Below are positions 17,751-26,136 of a stretch of 54,962 nucleotides of DNA, in pieces. The stretch comes from Alphaproteobacteria bacterium (GTDB lineage: Bacteria; Pseudomonadota; Alphaproteobacteria; SP197). The stretch's first letter is position 1. Each line of letters begins with the position of its first letter. The notes beneath the pieces were generated by a model. The model was given only the letters and a program-made list of their open reading frames with translations, searched no databases and had not been told where the DNA came from. The stretch lies in the NCBI GenBank assembly GCA_009694045.1, contig SHVY01000018.1:1-54962 (forward strand), read 5' to 3'. Made by a program: the position numbers and the translations under genes.

Positions 17751-18686
17751 ATGTGTGGAATCGCAGGGATCATTCATCGCGGCGCCAAGGCGAACGTCGG
17801 CGGCGAGATGACCTCGATGCTGAAGGCGCTCAAGCACCGCGGCCCCGACTCGACCGGGTTCGCCGTCTACGGCGTGCCCCAATCGGGCGAGCTCGTGTTG
17901 CGCTTCAAGGTCGCCGAGCAGGACGACCTCAAGAAGGGCTTTGAAATCCACGGCGCCATCGAACGGCGCCGCGCCACCGTCGACGAGCGCATCCGCGGTA
18001 TGGGCGGCGAAATCATCGAGGCCGACGCGGTCACCGAATACGCGTTTCGCTACCGCATCCGCTTCACCGGCGACATGCGCAAGTTCGCCGACTTCATCGA
18101 GGACGTGGAAGGCGCCGAGATACTGTCGCTGGGCAGCTCGCTCGAGCTGATCAAGGACCTGGGCGACGCCAACACGGTGTCGAACCAGTACTCGCTGGGC
18201 AAGTTCCAGGGTTCTCACGCCATTGGCCACACCCGCATGGCGACCGAGTCCGACGTCGACATCCGCTCGGCCCATCCCTATTGGGCGTACCCGTTCCACG
18301 ACATCTCGGTGGTGCACAACGGCCAGCTCACCAACTACTGGAATGGCCGGCGTGATCTGGAGCGCCGCGGCCATCGCTTCGTGTCGAACTGCGACTCCGA
18401 GCTGATCGCCGTGTACGTGGCCGACAAGCTGCAGCGGGGCGTTGCGCTGGAGGAGACCCTGGCGCGCTCGATCCGCGAGCTCGACGGCGTGTTCACCTAC
18501 TTGGTGGCGACCGCGGATTCCCTGGGTATGGCCAAGGACACCATGGCGGCGAAGCCGATGGTGCTGTTCGAGAGCGACGACATCGTGGCGCTGGCCTCGG
18601 AGGAGGTCGCGATCCGCAGTGTTCTGCCGCACGAGATCGACACCTACGATCCGTACGATGAGGAGGTCAAGGTATGGCGCAGCTAA
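17751..18686 (+). CDS. glxB: Class II glutamine amidotransferase, GlxB/MgsA-like
   Basis: A 311-aa Ntn-type glutaminase domain that releases ammonia (or methylamine from gamma-glutamylmethylamide) for a synthase partner. The nucleophile is Cys2 (MCGIAGIIH). Further family residues are HRGPDSTGFAVYG, the GHTRMATES region, VVHNGQLTNYWNGR and SNCDSELIAVY. It corresponds to the amidotransferase domain of glutamate synthase as a separate protein, as in GlxB and MgsA. The start ATG has AAGGAG. Its stop overlaps the next gene by 13 bases, which implies coupled translation. Confidence 0.88.
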   Translation: MCGIAGIIHRGAKANVGGEMTSMLKALKHRGPDSTGFAVYGVPQSGELVLRFKVAEQDDLKKGFEIHGAIERRRATVDERIRGMGGEIIEADAVTEYAFRYRIRFTGDMRKFADFIEDVEGAEILSLGSSLELIKDLGDANTVSNQYSLGKFQGSHAIGHTRMATESDVDIRSAHPYWAYPFHDISVVHNGQLTNYWNGRRDLERRGHRFVSNCDSELIAVYVADKLQRGVALEETLARSIRELDGVFTYLVATADSLGMAKDTMAAKPMVLFESDDIVALASEEVAIRSVLPHEIDTYDPYDEEVKVWRS

Positions 18687-19531
18687 CGCGCTCGAAAAGC
18701 GAACACCCGTCCTACGCGCTCGGCTGGCACACCATCCCGCTGAAGGGGCGGAGCCAGCAGGCGTTCTTTACGGTCGAGGACGAGGGTGAGAATTTCGTCT
18801 ATCCGTACGCGATCGACGTCGATTTCAATAAGCGGATCGAGTTCGACGCCGCGAACCTGGAGGCCCCCGCGATCAACCTCAAGATCCGGGAGCTGATGGA
18901 ACAGGGCTACGGCTGGATCGTGGTGAAGAATCCGCTGGCCAAGCACAGCCTGGGCGTCGGCATCCTCAACCGGCTCAAGCTCGACTTCGAGGGCAGCCTC
19001 GGCTACTTCGGCGTCGGCGTGATCGACGGCCCCAACATCCGCATCAAGGGGCGGGTCGGCTGGTCCTGCGCCGAGAACATGATGTCCGGCACCGTGGTCA
19101 TCGAGAAGAATGCGGGTTCGTGCTTCGGCGCGGCGATCCGTGGCGGCGACCTGGTCTGCAAGGGCGACGTCGGCGCCCGCACGGGCATCGACCAGAAGGG
19201 CGGCTCGATCATCGTCGGCGGGCGCACGGGCGCGTTCTCCGGCTTCATGATGCAGCGCGGTCGCATGGTCGTGTGCGGCGACGCCGGCAAGAACCTGGGC
19301 GATTCCATGTACGACGGCACGATCTACGTCGGCGGCTCGATCCAGTCTCTGGGTGTCGATGCGATCGAAGCGGAGCTGACCCAACTCGACATCGATTGGC
19401 TCACGCGCAAGCTCGCGCTGTTCGACATCGAGGCGAAATGCGGCATCCGCAACATGAAGAAGGTCGTGGCCGGCAAGCAGCTCTGGAGCTACGACAATCT
19501 GGAGCCGGCCGAGAAGAAGCTGGTGCTCTAG
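18674..19531 (+). CDS. glxC: GltB C-terminal-like beta-helix (GXGXG) subunit, GlxC/MgsB-like
   Basis: A 285-aa protein that is mostly the right-handed beta-helix found at the C-terminus of glutamate synthase large subunits: repeated Gly-rich turns from VGWSCAENMMSGTVVIEKNAGS through GGDLVCKGDVGARTGIDQKGG to GDAGKNLGDSMYDGTIYVGG. It provides structural scaffolding between glutaminase and synthase parts. Start ATG 18674 has GAGGAGG upstream and overlaps the glxB end. The TAG stop is the first CTAG of a palindrome; two palindromes separate it from glxD. Confidence 0.88.
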   Translation: MAQLTRSKSEHPSYALGWHTIPLKGRSQQAFFTVEDEGENFVYPYAIDVDFNKRIEFDAANLEAPAINLKIRELMEQGYGWIVVKNPLAKHSLGVGILNRLKLDFEGSLGYFGVGVIDGPNIRIKGRVGWSCAENMMSGTVVIEKNAGSCFGAAIRGGDLVCKGDVGARTGIDQKGGSIIVGGRTGAFSGFMMQRGRMVVCGDAGKNLGDSMYDGTIYVGGSIQSLGVDAIEAELTQLDIDWLTRKLALFDIEAKCGIRNMKKVVAGKQLWSYDNLEPAEKKLVL

Positions 19532-19605
19532 TGTCGTGGTTTCGAAGTTCGCGCTATCACGCGGCAACCATCGGATGCGAACTTCGAAACCAGAAACGAC
19601 ACTAG
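19528..19605. repeat. CTAG-bounded 78-bp palindrome, short family, copy 1
   Basis: Outer arms CTAGTGTCGT and ACGACACTAG and inner arms GTTTCGAAGTTCGC and GCGAACTTCGAAAC surround a loop. The loop contains GCGGCAACC, that is GGTTGCCGC on the other strand. The left CTAG includes the glxC stop codon. Copies at 19619-19694 and 28575-28652 share the loop core and length. Confidence 0.85.
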
Positions 19606-19618
19606 AATCAATAATTTG

Positions 19619-19694
19619 CTAGCGTCCTTTCGATTCTGAAATTCGCTCCGAGGGTTGCCGCGAGGTCGGGCGAATTTCAGAATTGGGACACTAG
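19619..19694. repeat. CTAG-bounded 76-bp palindrome, short family, copy 2
   Basis: Arms GATTCTGAAATTCGC and GCGAATTTCAGAATT lie within CTAG ends, with loop core GAGGGTTGCCGCGA. The stem sequence differs from copy 1 on both arms, so pairing is kept while sequence changes. It lies between glxC and glxD, 18 bases before the glxD start. Confidence 0.85.
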
Positions 19695-19712
19695 GGCAAG
19701 GGGACAGAAATC

Positions 19713-21125
19713 ATGGCGACGAAGCGCAAGGACGTGAGCCGGGCCCGGGTTGCACCACAGGCCAAGAAGCCGACCCGGAACAAGGACATCCTGGGGCAGA
19801 ACTTCCTGTTCACGCCCACGGTGATCGACGACATTCACATCAAGGCCGAGCTCGGGCGCTACCGCATGCGCGGCATGGCGCTGTTCAAGAAGATCCCGAC
19901 CTGGGACGACCTCACCTTCCTGCCCGGCACGCTCACGCGGTTCGTCATCGAGGGCTACCGCGAGAAGTGCGAAACCCGAACGGTCATTGGACCCCGGGCC
20001 AAGCGCCCGATTGTCCTCGACATCCCGGTCTACATCACCGGCATGAGCTTCGGCGCGTTGTCCTATGAGGCGAAGATCGCGCTGGCGCGGGGCGCCACGA
20101 TGGCCGGGTCGGCCACCTGCTCCGGCGAAGGCGGGATGATACCGGACGAGCGGCGCTTCTCGGAGCGCTGGTTCTACCAGTGCATCCAGTCGCGCTACGG
20201 CTTCAATCCGCACCACGCGCGCCTTGCCGACGGCATCGAGATCTTCATCGGCCAGGGCTGCAAGGTCGGCCTTGGCGGCCACTTGATGGGCCAGAAGGTC
20301 ACCGACCAGGTGGCCGAGATGCGCTCGCTTCCCGCCGGCATCGACCAGCGCTCGCCGGCTCGGCATCCGGACTGGCTGGGGCCGGACGACCTCGCGCTCA
20401 AGATCAACGAGTTGCGCGAGGCGACCAACGGCGAGATCCCGATCCAGCTCAAGCTCGGCGCCGCGCGCGTGTTCGACGACGTGCGCATGGCAGCCAAGAC
20501 CGGCCCGGATTCGATCTATCTCGACGGCATGGAAGGTTCGACCGGCGCCGGCCCGCACCTTGCCACCGAGGAGACCGGGGTTCCCGGCATCGCCGCCATC
20601 CGCCAGGCCCGCCGGGCCCTGGACGAGGTCGGCAAGTCGGGCGAGATCAGCCTGATCTACGCCGGCGGCATCCGCAACGGCGGCGACATCGCCAAGGCGC
20701 TGGCGCTGGGCGCCGACGCGGTCGCCATCGGCACCTCGGCCATGGTCGCGCTGAACTGCAACAAGGACATCCCCGAGGCCGACTTCGAGGGCACCATCGG
20801 AGTCCCCGCCGGCTACTGCTACCACTGCCACACCGGCCGTTGCCCCGTGGGCGTCGCCACCCAGGACCCGATCCTGCGCAAGCGCCTGGATCCCGACGCC
20901 GCCGCCGAGCGGGTCTACAACTTCCTGCACACCCTGACCATGGAATGCCAGATGATGGCCCGGGCATGCGGCAAGACCAACGTCCACAGCCTCGAGCCCG
21001 AGGACCTTGCGGCGCTCACCATGGAGGCCTCGGCCCTGGCCGGCGTGCCGCTGGCGGGCACCGACTATACGGTCGGCTATGAGGACTACCACCACCTGAA
21101 GATGCGCCACGGAGGAAACCAGTAG
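19713..21125 (+). CDS. glxD: FMN/iron-sulfur glutamate synthase-like catalytic subunit, GlxD/MgsC-like
   Basis: A 470-aa TIM-barrel synthase domain. In glutamate synthases it binds FMN and a 3Fe-4S cluster and forms glutamate from 2-oxoglutarate; in MgsABC it forms N-methylglutamate. Visible features: the barrel core PVYITGMSFGALSYEAKIALARGA, the substrate region DSIYLDGMEGSTGAGP, the FMN-phosphate region GADAVAIGTSAMVAL, and the cluster cysteines CYHCHTGRCPVGVATQDP. The basic N-terminal 30 residues are an extension. It is followed at 2 bases by the small basic-tailed gene. Its separation from glxC by two hairpins may alter its expression relative to glxBC. Confidence 0.9.
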   Translation: MATKRKDVSRARVAPQAKKPTRNKDILGQNFLFTPTVIDDIHIKAELGRYRMRGMALFKKIPTWDDLTFLPGTLTRFVIEGYREKCETRTVIGPRAKRPIVLDIPVYITGMSFGALSYEAKIALARGATMAGSATCSGEGGMIPDERRFSERWFYQCIQSRYGFNPHHARLADGIEIFIGQGCKVGLGGHLMGQKVTDQVAEMRSLPAGIDQRSPARHPDWLGPDDLALKINELREATNGEIPIQLKLGAARVFDDVRMAAKTGPDSIYLDGMEGSTGAGPHLATEETGVPGIAAIRQARRALDEVGKSGEISLIYAGGIRNGGDIAKALALGADAVAIGTSAMVALNCNKDIPEADFEGTIGVPAGYCYHCHTGRCPVGVATQDPILRKRLDPDAAAERVYNFLHTLTMECQMMARACGKTNVHSLEPEDLAALTMEASALAGVPLAGTDYTVGYEDYHHLKMRHGGNQ

Positions 21126-21127
21126 CC

Positions 21128-21610
21128 ATGGCCGCGAAACCCAAGGGCCGCGCGCCCGCCAAGAGCAAGGCCAAGGCCAAGGCCGCGGCGAAGGCTCGGC
21201 CGAAGGAGAAGATCGCTACGGGCAAGACCGCCGTTGATATCGATCATTTCCTCAAGACCAAGGGCCTGGACACCGAGCGCGAGAAGGTTATCGGTCAGCA
21301 CATCGGCTACCGCTACGACGTCAACCTGCTGCCCGATTACAGCAAGCTGACGCCGTTCCTGCGCGCGTACATGGAGACCATGGGCTGGGAAGACCTGAAC
21401 TGGCTCGAAGACGTGCACATGGGCTACGAGGACGGCAAGCCGGCGATCTTCGATCGCAACATCAACGGCTGGGTCACCGTGTCCAAGGGCATCAAGCTTC
21501 CCGGCAACCAGCAGGATCGCGACATGCTGGCGCGCGAACTGCTGGTCAAATTCCAGATGTCGGCACGGCACCCCCTGGTGCAGCTCAAGCAGGTCTACAA
21601 GAAGTTCTGA
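21128..21610 (+). CDS. Uncharacterised small protein with a Lys/Ala-rich tail, last gene of the glx operon
   Basis: 160 aa. Residues 1-35 are a disordered, strongly basic tail of Lys, Ala and Pro (AKSKAKAKAAAKARPKEK), like a histone tail. Residues about 40-160 form an acidic-to-mixed globular part with conserved-looking segments IGYRYDVNLLPDYSK, MGWEDLNWLEDVHMGYED and DRDMLARELLVKFQMSARHPLVQLKQ. No known domain or membrane segment is seen. It starts 2 bases after glxD with GGAGG upstream and precedes the operon terminator, so it is a fixed partner of the pathway: a possible small subunit, chaperone or nucleic-acid-binding factor. Confidence 0.75.
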   Translation: MAAKPKGRAPAKSKAKAKAAAKARPKEKIATGKTAVDIDHFLKTKGLDTEREKVIGQHIGYRYDVNLLPDYSKLTPFLRAYMETMGWEDLNWLEDVHMGYEDGKPAIFDRNINGWVTVSKGIKLPGNQQDRDMLARELLVKFQMSARHPLVQLKQVYKKF

Positions 21611-21631
21611 GCCGCGCGGCTTGGAATGGCG

Positions 21632-21658
21632 AAGGGCGGGTCCAGGACCCGCCCTTTT
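21632..21658 (+). terminator. Intrinsic terminator of the glnT-glx operon
   Basis: The stem AAGGGCGGGT/ACCCGCCCTT has a CCAGG loop and is followed by TT, 22 bases after the TGA of the small basic-tailed gene. Confidence 0.85.
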
Positions 21659-21686
21659 GGTGTTCAGGCCAAGACGTCGGCACGAA

Positions 21687-22337
21687 TCATCGCCCGGTCG
21701 GCATCCCGCGCGTTGCCGCCCGAGGTGCCTCGAGGGGCGGAAAGGCCGTCGCTTGCGCCCAATCCGGTTCGAAGGCGAGCACGTGCGGGTGGGGCGGGAT
21801 CGCCGGGTTGAACAGGGCGTTGTGCCAGTACGTCGCCTGCCAGGCGGGATCGTCGTCTCCCAGTTCGACCGCCGCGCTGGGCAGCCGATAGCTCTGGCCG
21901 AACTGCTGAAACACGAGGATTACCCGCCCTAGGTCGAGAGCCACGCGCGCCACCGTCGATTTCCCCACGAACAGGGCCATCGGCCGGTCGTCGAAGGCCT
22001 CGGGGTGCTGGAAGTACGCCGCGGACAGGAATTTGACCGCCGCCTCGTAGCGCTGCTGCGGGTCGTGGGTCTGCTTGACCATGTGGCGAAACTGTCGGGT
22101 CGTGTCGTCGGGGTCGGCCTCGACCAGTACGACCGTGACGCCTTCGGCGATTGGGCTGCCGTCCGGCGCCAGCAGCTTCGGTCGCATGCCGGACGACGGC
22201 CGGCCGCCGTCCTGGCGCACCGCCATCTGCCGGACCCGGCACTGCCAGCCCAGGAAATGGTCGCGGAGCGCCCGGGTGACGGCTTCGCCCGGTTCCATCA
22301 TCGGCGAATCTTCCAGCCACGTTGCATGACGAAGCAT
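21687..22337 (-). CDS. Conserved hypothetical protein
   Basis: About 216 aa from the ATG at 22337 (MLRHATWLEDSPMMEPGEAVTRALRDHFLGWQ). The frame stays open to an ATG at 22418, but the extra 27 residues look non-coding (PEPPPDVPIGEGD). The protein is cytoplasmic, with no signal peptide or membrane helix. Recognisable stretches are GWQCRVRQMAVRQDGGRPSSGMRP near the N-terminus, a middle beta-rich part, and YWHNALFNPAIPPHPHVLAFEPDWA at the C-terminus. No known family was recognised. It is divergent from the ammonium transporter gene. Confidence 0.75.
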   Translation of the reverse strand: MLRHATWLEDSPMMEPGEAVTRALRDHFLGWQCRVRQMAVRQDGGRPSSGMRPKLLAPDGSPIAEGVTVVLVEADPDDTTRQFRHMVKQTHDPQQRYEAAVKFLSAAYFQHPEAFDDRPMALFVGKSTVARVALDLGRVILVFQQFGQSYRLPSAAVELGDDDPAWQATYWHNALFNPAIPPHPHVLAFEPDWAQATAFPPLEAPRAATRGMPTGR

Positions 22338-22520
22338 CTTGCCCTGGCGGCGGATAGTCCTACAATCCCCCTCGCCGATGGGGACGTCGGGTGGGGGTTC
22401 GGGCACGACATAGGGCATTCGCGTTTTCGGGGTTCACGGTCGCAAGGGGGCGACCTCCACGTACCCGCCAGCCATCCCGTCGTCGAAGTATGCGTGCGAG
22501 CACCTCAGAGGGGGTAGGGG

Positions 22521-23921
22521 ATGGATAGCGATATTGGCGGCTTGACCGTCATTTTCACCGAGTTCTACTTTTGGGTCACCGTGGTGATGATGTTCCTGAT
22601 CCACGTGGGCTTCTGCATGTACGAGGTCGGCGCCACCCGGCCGAAGAACCTGCAGCACACGTTGATGAAGAACACGATGCTGATCCCGTTGGTCACCGTC
22701 ACGTTCTACTTCTTCGGCTGGTGGCTCTACTTCGCCTTCATCAACGGCCCATGGATCAACGGCCCAATCCAGGAGGATGCCTTCACGGCGGCGGCGGTGC
22801 CGTGGTCCGACAACATGGGACCGCACATGCAGGACCGCATCAACGGCGTGTTCTGGGCGGCGTTCCTCATGTTCTCCTGCACCACCGCCTCGATCGTGTC
22901 CGGCGCCATCATCGAGCGGGCGCGCACGGCGGGCTTCCTCATCATCGCCGTGTTCATCGGCTCGATCACCTGGATCATCGACGCGGCCTGGGGCTGGTCG
23001 CCCGGCGGCTGGATGGTCCAGCTCATGGGCTACCATGATGCCTACGCCTCGGGCGTGGTTCACGGCATCGCCGGCGGCACGACGCTGGCGGTGTTGTGCG
23101 TCCTCGGGCCCAGGATCGGGCGGTTCGCCCCCGACGGCACCCCGCGGACCATTCCGGTGCAGAACCCCTGGCTCATCACCATCGGGCTGTTCCTGATCTT
23201 CACCGGGTTCTGGGGCTTCTACGCCGCGTGCAACATTCCGATCCTCGACATCGACGGCGCCGAGGACAAGATCTTCATGTCGGCGACCAACATCTACCTG
23301 ATGCCGACGACGCTCTCGGCAATCACCTTCAACTTCATGATGTCGCTCGCCGGCGGCCTGATGGCCGGCTACATGGTGAGCAAGGGTGACCCGTTCTGGA
23401 GTTACTCGGGTGGTCTCTGCGGCATTATCTGCGCCTCGGCCGGCAACGACCTCTACCACCCGATCCAGGCGATGATCATCGCCATGGTGGGTGTTTGGCT
23501 GGTCTACAAGCTGCATCACTGGGTGGAGCGCCGGTTTAAGATCGACGACGCGGTCGGCGCCTGCGCCGTGCACGGCTACGGCGGCACCTTCGGGGTGATC
23601 GTCGCCGGCTTCCTGCTGTGGGGCTACCCGGCCGCCGCGCCGACCGGGGATCCGGGCATGGCGTGGTTCGGATCGACGCCGGAGGGGTACCCGGCCATCA
23701 ATCCGCTGGGGAACTTCATCGGCGCGATCATCATGTGGGGCGGGCTCGGGTTCATCCCCGCGTACATCCTGGCGAAGGTCCTCGACGCGTTCGGGCTCCT
23801 GAGGGTTCCGCGCGAGGTCGAGATCGTCGGCCTCGACACCCACACCTACCCCGAACCGTTCCCGTACCTGCAGATGCGGGACGTGGACTTCGAGCGTATC
23901 CAACGCGAATCGGCCCGCTGA
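22521..23921 (+). CDS. amt: Ammonium transporter (Amt/MEP/Rh family)
   Basis: A 466-aa inner-membrane channel for ammonium or methylammonium, with about 11 hydrophobic helices. The twin-histidine conduction pair is present: GVVHGIAGGTT and CAVHGYGGTFG, with the structural Asp eight residues before the first His. The N-terminus differs from ordinary AmtB: there is no signal peptide, the early helix is TEFYFWVTVVMMFLIHVGFCMYEVGA, and aromatic loops are long. The C-terminal tail is long and acidic. RBS is GAGGGGG. It is followed at 19 bases by a small membrane protein. No GlnK gene is adjacent. Location next to GlnT/Glx suggests coupling of ammonium or methylammonium movement to that pathway. 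Confidence 0.9.
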   Translation: MDSDIGGLTVIFTEFYFWVTVVMMFLIHVGFCMYEVGATRPKNLQHTLMKNTMLIPLVTVTFYFFGWWLYFAFINGPWINGPIQEDAFTAAAVPWSDNMGPHMQDRINGVFWAAFLMFSCTTASIVSGAIIERARTAGFLIIAVFIGSITWIIDAAWGWSPGGWMVQLMGYHDAYASGVVHGIAGGTTLAVLCVLGPRIGRFAPDGTPRTIPVQNPWLITIGLFLIFTGFWGFYAACNIPILDIDGAEDKIFMSATNIYLMPTTLSAITFNFMMSLAGGLMAGYMVSKGDPFWSYSGGLCGIICASAGNDLYHPIQAMIIAMVGVWLVYKLHHWVERRFKIDDAVGACAVHGYGGTFGVIVAGFLLWGYPAAAPTGDPGMAWFGSTPEGYPAINPLGNFIGAIIMWGGLGFIPAYILAKVLDAFGLLRVPREVEIVGLDTHTYPEPFPYLQMRDVDFERIQRESAR

Positions 23922-23940
23922 GCGAGAAGGAGATTAGACC

Positions 23941-24132
23941 ATGTCCACCGGACTCGAATCCTTCGCCAATCCCGCCTACATCGGGGTCCTGTACCCGTTC
24001 GCCGGCAGCGAGGTCATCATGCTCGTCGTCGGGGTCGCCCTGTGGGTCATCTGGCACATCTGGGAGATCGGTTTCGAGGCGCGCGAGCACGACAAGGCCA
24101 TTCGCCGGGCCCGCGAAGCCGGCATCAAGTAA
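23941..24132 (+). CDS. Small single-pass membrane protein paired with Amt
   Basis: 63 aa with one strong transmembrane helix (residues about 22-42, VIMLVVGVALWVIWHIWEI) and a charged C-terminal tail (FEAREHDKAIRRAREAGIK). A strong RBS (AAGGAG) lies upstream and an intrinsic terminator follows. It probably forms an operon with amt and may be an accessory or stability subunit; this is inference from position only. Confidence 0.8.
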   Translation: MSTGLESFANPAYIGVLYPFAGSEVIMLVVGVALWVIWHIWEIGFEAREHDKAIRRAREAGIK

Positions 24133-24160
24133 CCCGGTTTCGACCGGGACATCCACCTGC

Positions 24161-24190
24161 GGGGCGGGCCTTGGCCCGCCCCCTTCTTTT
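24161..24190 (+). terminator. Intrinsic terminator after amt and its small partner
   Basis: The perfect stem GGGGCGGGCC / GGCCCGCCCC has a TT loop and is followed by CTTCTTTTT. Confidence 0.9.
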
Positions 24191-24297
24191 TGCGTTCAAA
24201 TGCTTGACGGAACGCCCGAATCCGGTTGTCGGCACGGGATCGAGGCGATAGTTTTCCGCCGCTTCGAACGAGGCGGGACCAGCGGGGAATCAGGGTC

Positions 24298-25983
24298 ATG
24301 ACGAGCACGGTGAAGTCCGACATCGAGATCGCCCAGGCGGCGAAGCTGAAGCCCATCATGGGGGTTGCCGCCGAAAAGCTCGGCATCGGCCCCGAGCACC
24401 TGGAACCCTATGGCCACTACAAGGCCAAGGTGTCCATGGACTTCATCCGCTCGTTGCAGGACAAGCCCGACGGCAAGCTGATCCTGGTCACCGCGATCAC
24501 GCCCACCCCCGCCGGCGAGGGCAAGACGACGACGACCGTCGGCCTCGGCGATGCGCTCAACCACCTCGGCAAGCGGGCCGTCATCTGCCTGCGCGAACCC
24601 AGCCTCGGCCCCTGCTTCGGCGTGAAGGGCGGCGCCGCCGGCGGTGGCTATGCCCAGGTCGTGCCCATGGAGGACATCAACCTCCACTTCACCGGCGATT
24701 TCCATGCGATCGGCGTGGCCAACAACCTGCTGGCCGCCCTGATCGACAATCACATCTACTGGGGCAACGGGCTGGGGCTCGACCCGCGCCGCGTGACCTG
24801 GCGCCGCGTCCTCGACATGAACGATCGCGCCCTGCGCTCGATCGTCAATTCCTTGGGCGGCGTCGCCAACGGCTTCCCACGGGAGGACGGGTTCGACATC
24901 ACGGTCGCCAGCGAAGTGATGGCGATCTTCTGCCTGAGCCGGGATCTGGCCGATCTCAAGCGGCGGCTCGGCAACATCGTGGCGGGCTACACCCGCGATC
25001 GGGCTATGGTACGGGCCTCCCAGCTCAACGCCCACGGTCCCATGGCGGCGCTCCTGAAGGACGCGTTGCAACCGAACCTGGTGCAGACCCTCGAGAACAA
25101 TCCGGCCTTCGTCCATGGCGGGCCGTTCGCCAACATCGCCCATGGCTGCAACTCGGTGCTGGCGACCACGACCGCCCTCAAGCTCGCCGACTATGTGGTG
25201 ACCGAGGCCGGGTTTGGCGCCGATCTCGGGGCCGAGAAATTCTTCGACATCAAATGCCGCATGACCGGTCTGAAGCCCGCGGCGGCCGTGATCGTCGCCA
25301 CCGTCCGCGCCCTCAAGATGCACGGCGGGGTGGCCAAGGACGCGCTTGCGACCGAGAACGTGGCCGCCGTCGTCCGCGGCTTCTCGAACCTCAAGCGGCA
25401 CATCGAGAACGTGGCCCAGTTCGGCGTACCCCCGGTGGTGGCGATCAATCGCTTCATCGCCGACACCGACGCCGAGATGGCCAAGGTGACCGAGCTCTGT
25501 GCCTCGTTGGGCGTCGAGGCGATCCCCTGCAACCATTGGGGTGAAGGAGGCAAGGGTGCGGCACCGTTGGGCCGCGCGGTCCTCAAGGTGATCGAGAGCG
25601 GCAAGTCGGCGTTCAAGCCGCTTTACACCGACGACATGCCGCTGTGGGAGAAGATCAGGACTATCGCCACCAAGATCTATGGCGCCGACGACATCATCGC
25701 CGACAAGCGCATCCGCGATCAGCTCCACGAGCTGGACGAGACCGACGTGCGCAGCTTCCCGATCTGCATGGCGAAGACCCAGTACAGCTTCTCGACCGAT
25801 CCCAACCTCAAAGGGGCGCCGTCGGGCCATGTGGTGCCCGTTCGCGAGATCCGCGTTTCGGCGGGTGCCGGCTTCGTCGTCGCGATCTGCGGCGAGATCA
25901 TGACCATGCCCGGCCTGCCCAGGGTGCCGGCCGCCGACAGGATCGACGTCGACGACCGCGGTCGCATCAGCGGCCTGTTCTAG
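24298..25983 (+). CDS. fhs: Formate--tetrahydrofolate ligase
   Basis: A 561-aa enzyme: formate + THF + ATP gives 10-formyl-THF. The nucleotide loop [16 protein letters not shown] is near residue 65. Also visible are [36 protein letters not shown], the THF-site region and the C-terminal [21 protein letters not shown]. The length is normal. In methylated-amine users it links formaldehyde/formate to the folate pool, and here it sits after the glx and amt genes. The TAG stop is in CTAGAGCGCTTTCC, a half copy of an alphaproteobacterial palindrome. Confidence 0.96.
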   Translation: MTSTVKSDIEIAQAAKLKPIMGVAAEKLGIGPEHLEPYGHYKAKVSMDFIRSLQDKPDGKLILVTAITPTPAGEGKTTTTVGLGDALNHLGKRAVICLREPSLGPCFGVKGGAAGGGYAQVVPMEDINLHFTGDFHAIGVANNLLAALIDNHIYWGNGLGLDPRRVTWRRVLDMNDRALRSIVNSLGGVANGFPREDGFDITVASEVMAIFCLSRDLADLKRRLGNIVAGYTRDRAMVRASQLNAHGPMAALLKDALQPNLVQTLENNPAFVHGGPFANIAHGCNSVLATTTALKLADYVVTEAGFGADLGAEKFFDIKCRMTGLKPAAAVIVATVRALKMHGGVAKDALATENVAAVVRGFSNLKRHIENVAQFGVPPVVAINRFIADTDAEMAKVTELCASLGVEAIPCNHWGEGGKGAAPLGRAVLKVIESGKSAFKPLYTDDMPLWEKIRTIATKIYGADDIIADKRIRDQLHELDETDVRSFPICMAKTQYSFSTDPNLKGAPSGHVVPVREIRVSAGAGFVVAICGEIMTMPGLPRVPAADRIDVDDRGRISGLF

Positions 25984-26136
25984 AGCGCTTTCCGGGGCGA
26001 AATCGCCGAACAGTCCGCGCTGCTGACGGTCACGGACGCACGTCCGGGCGATCGGCCCCGTGGCGTGTTGTGACTCTGTTAACCTCGCTTGCCCAGATTA
26101 GGCACCGTCTTCCGGTGACGTGACGGTAGTCTGCGC

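Noticed and set aside
14823..21610. A complete N-methylglutamate pathway for methylamine.
   Set aside because: No MgdABCD subunits are present in the window; only the ligase and the three synthase-like subunits are seen.
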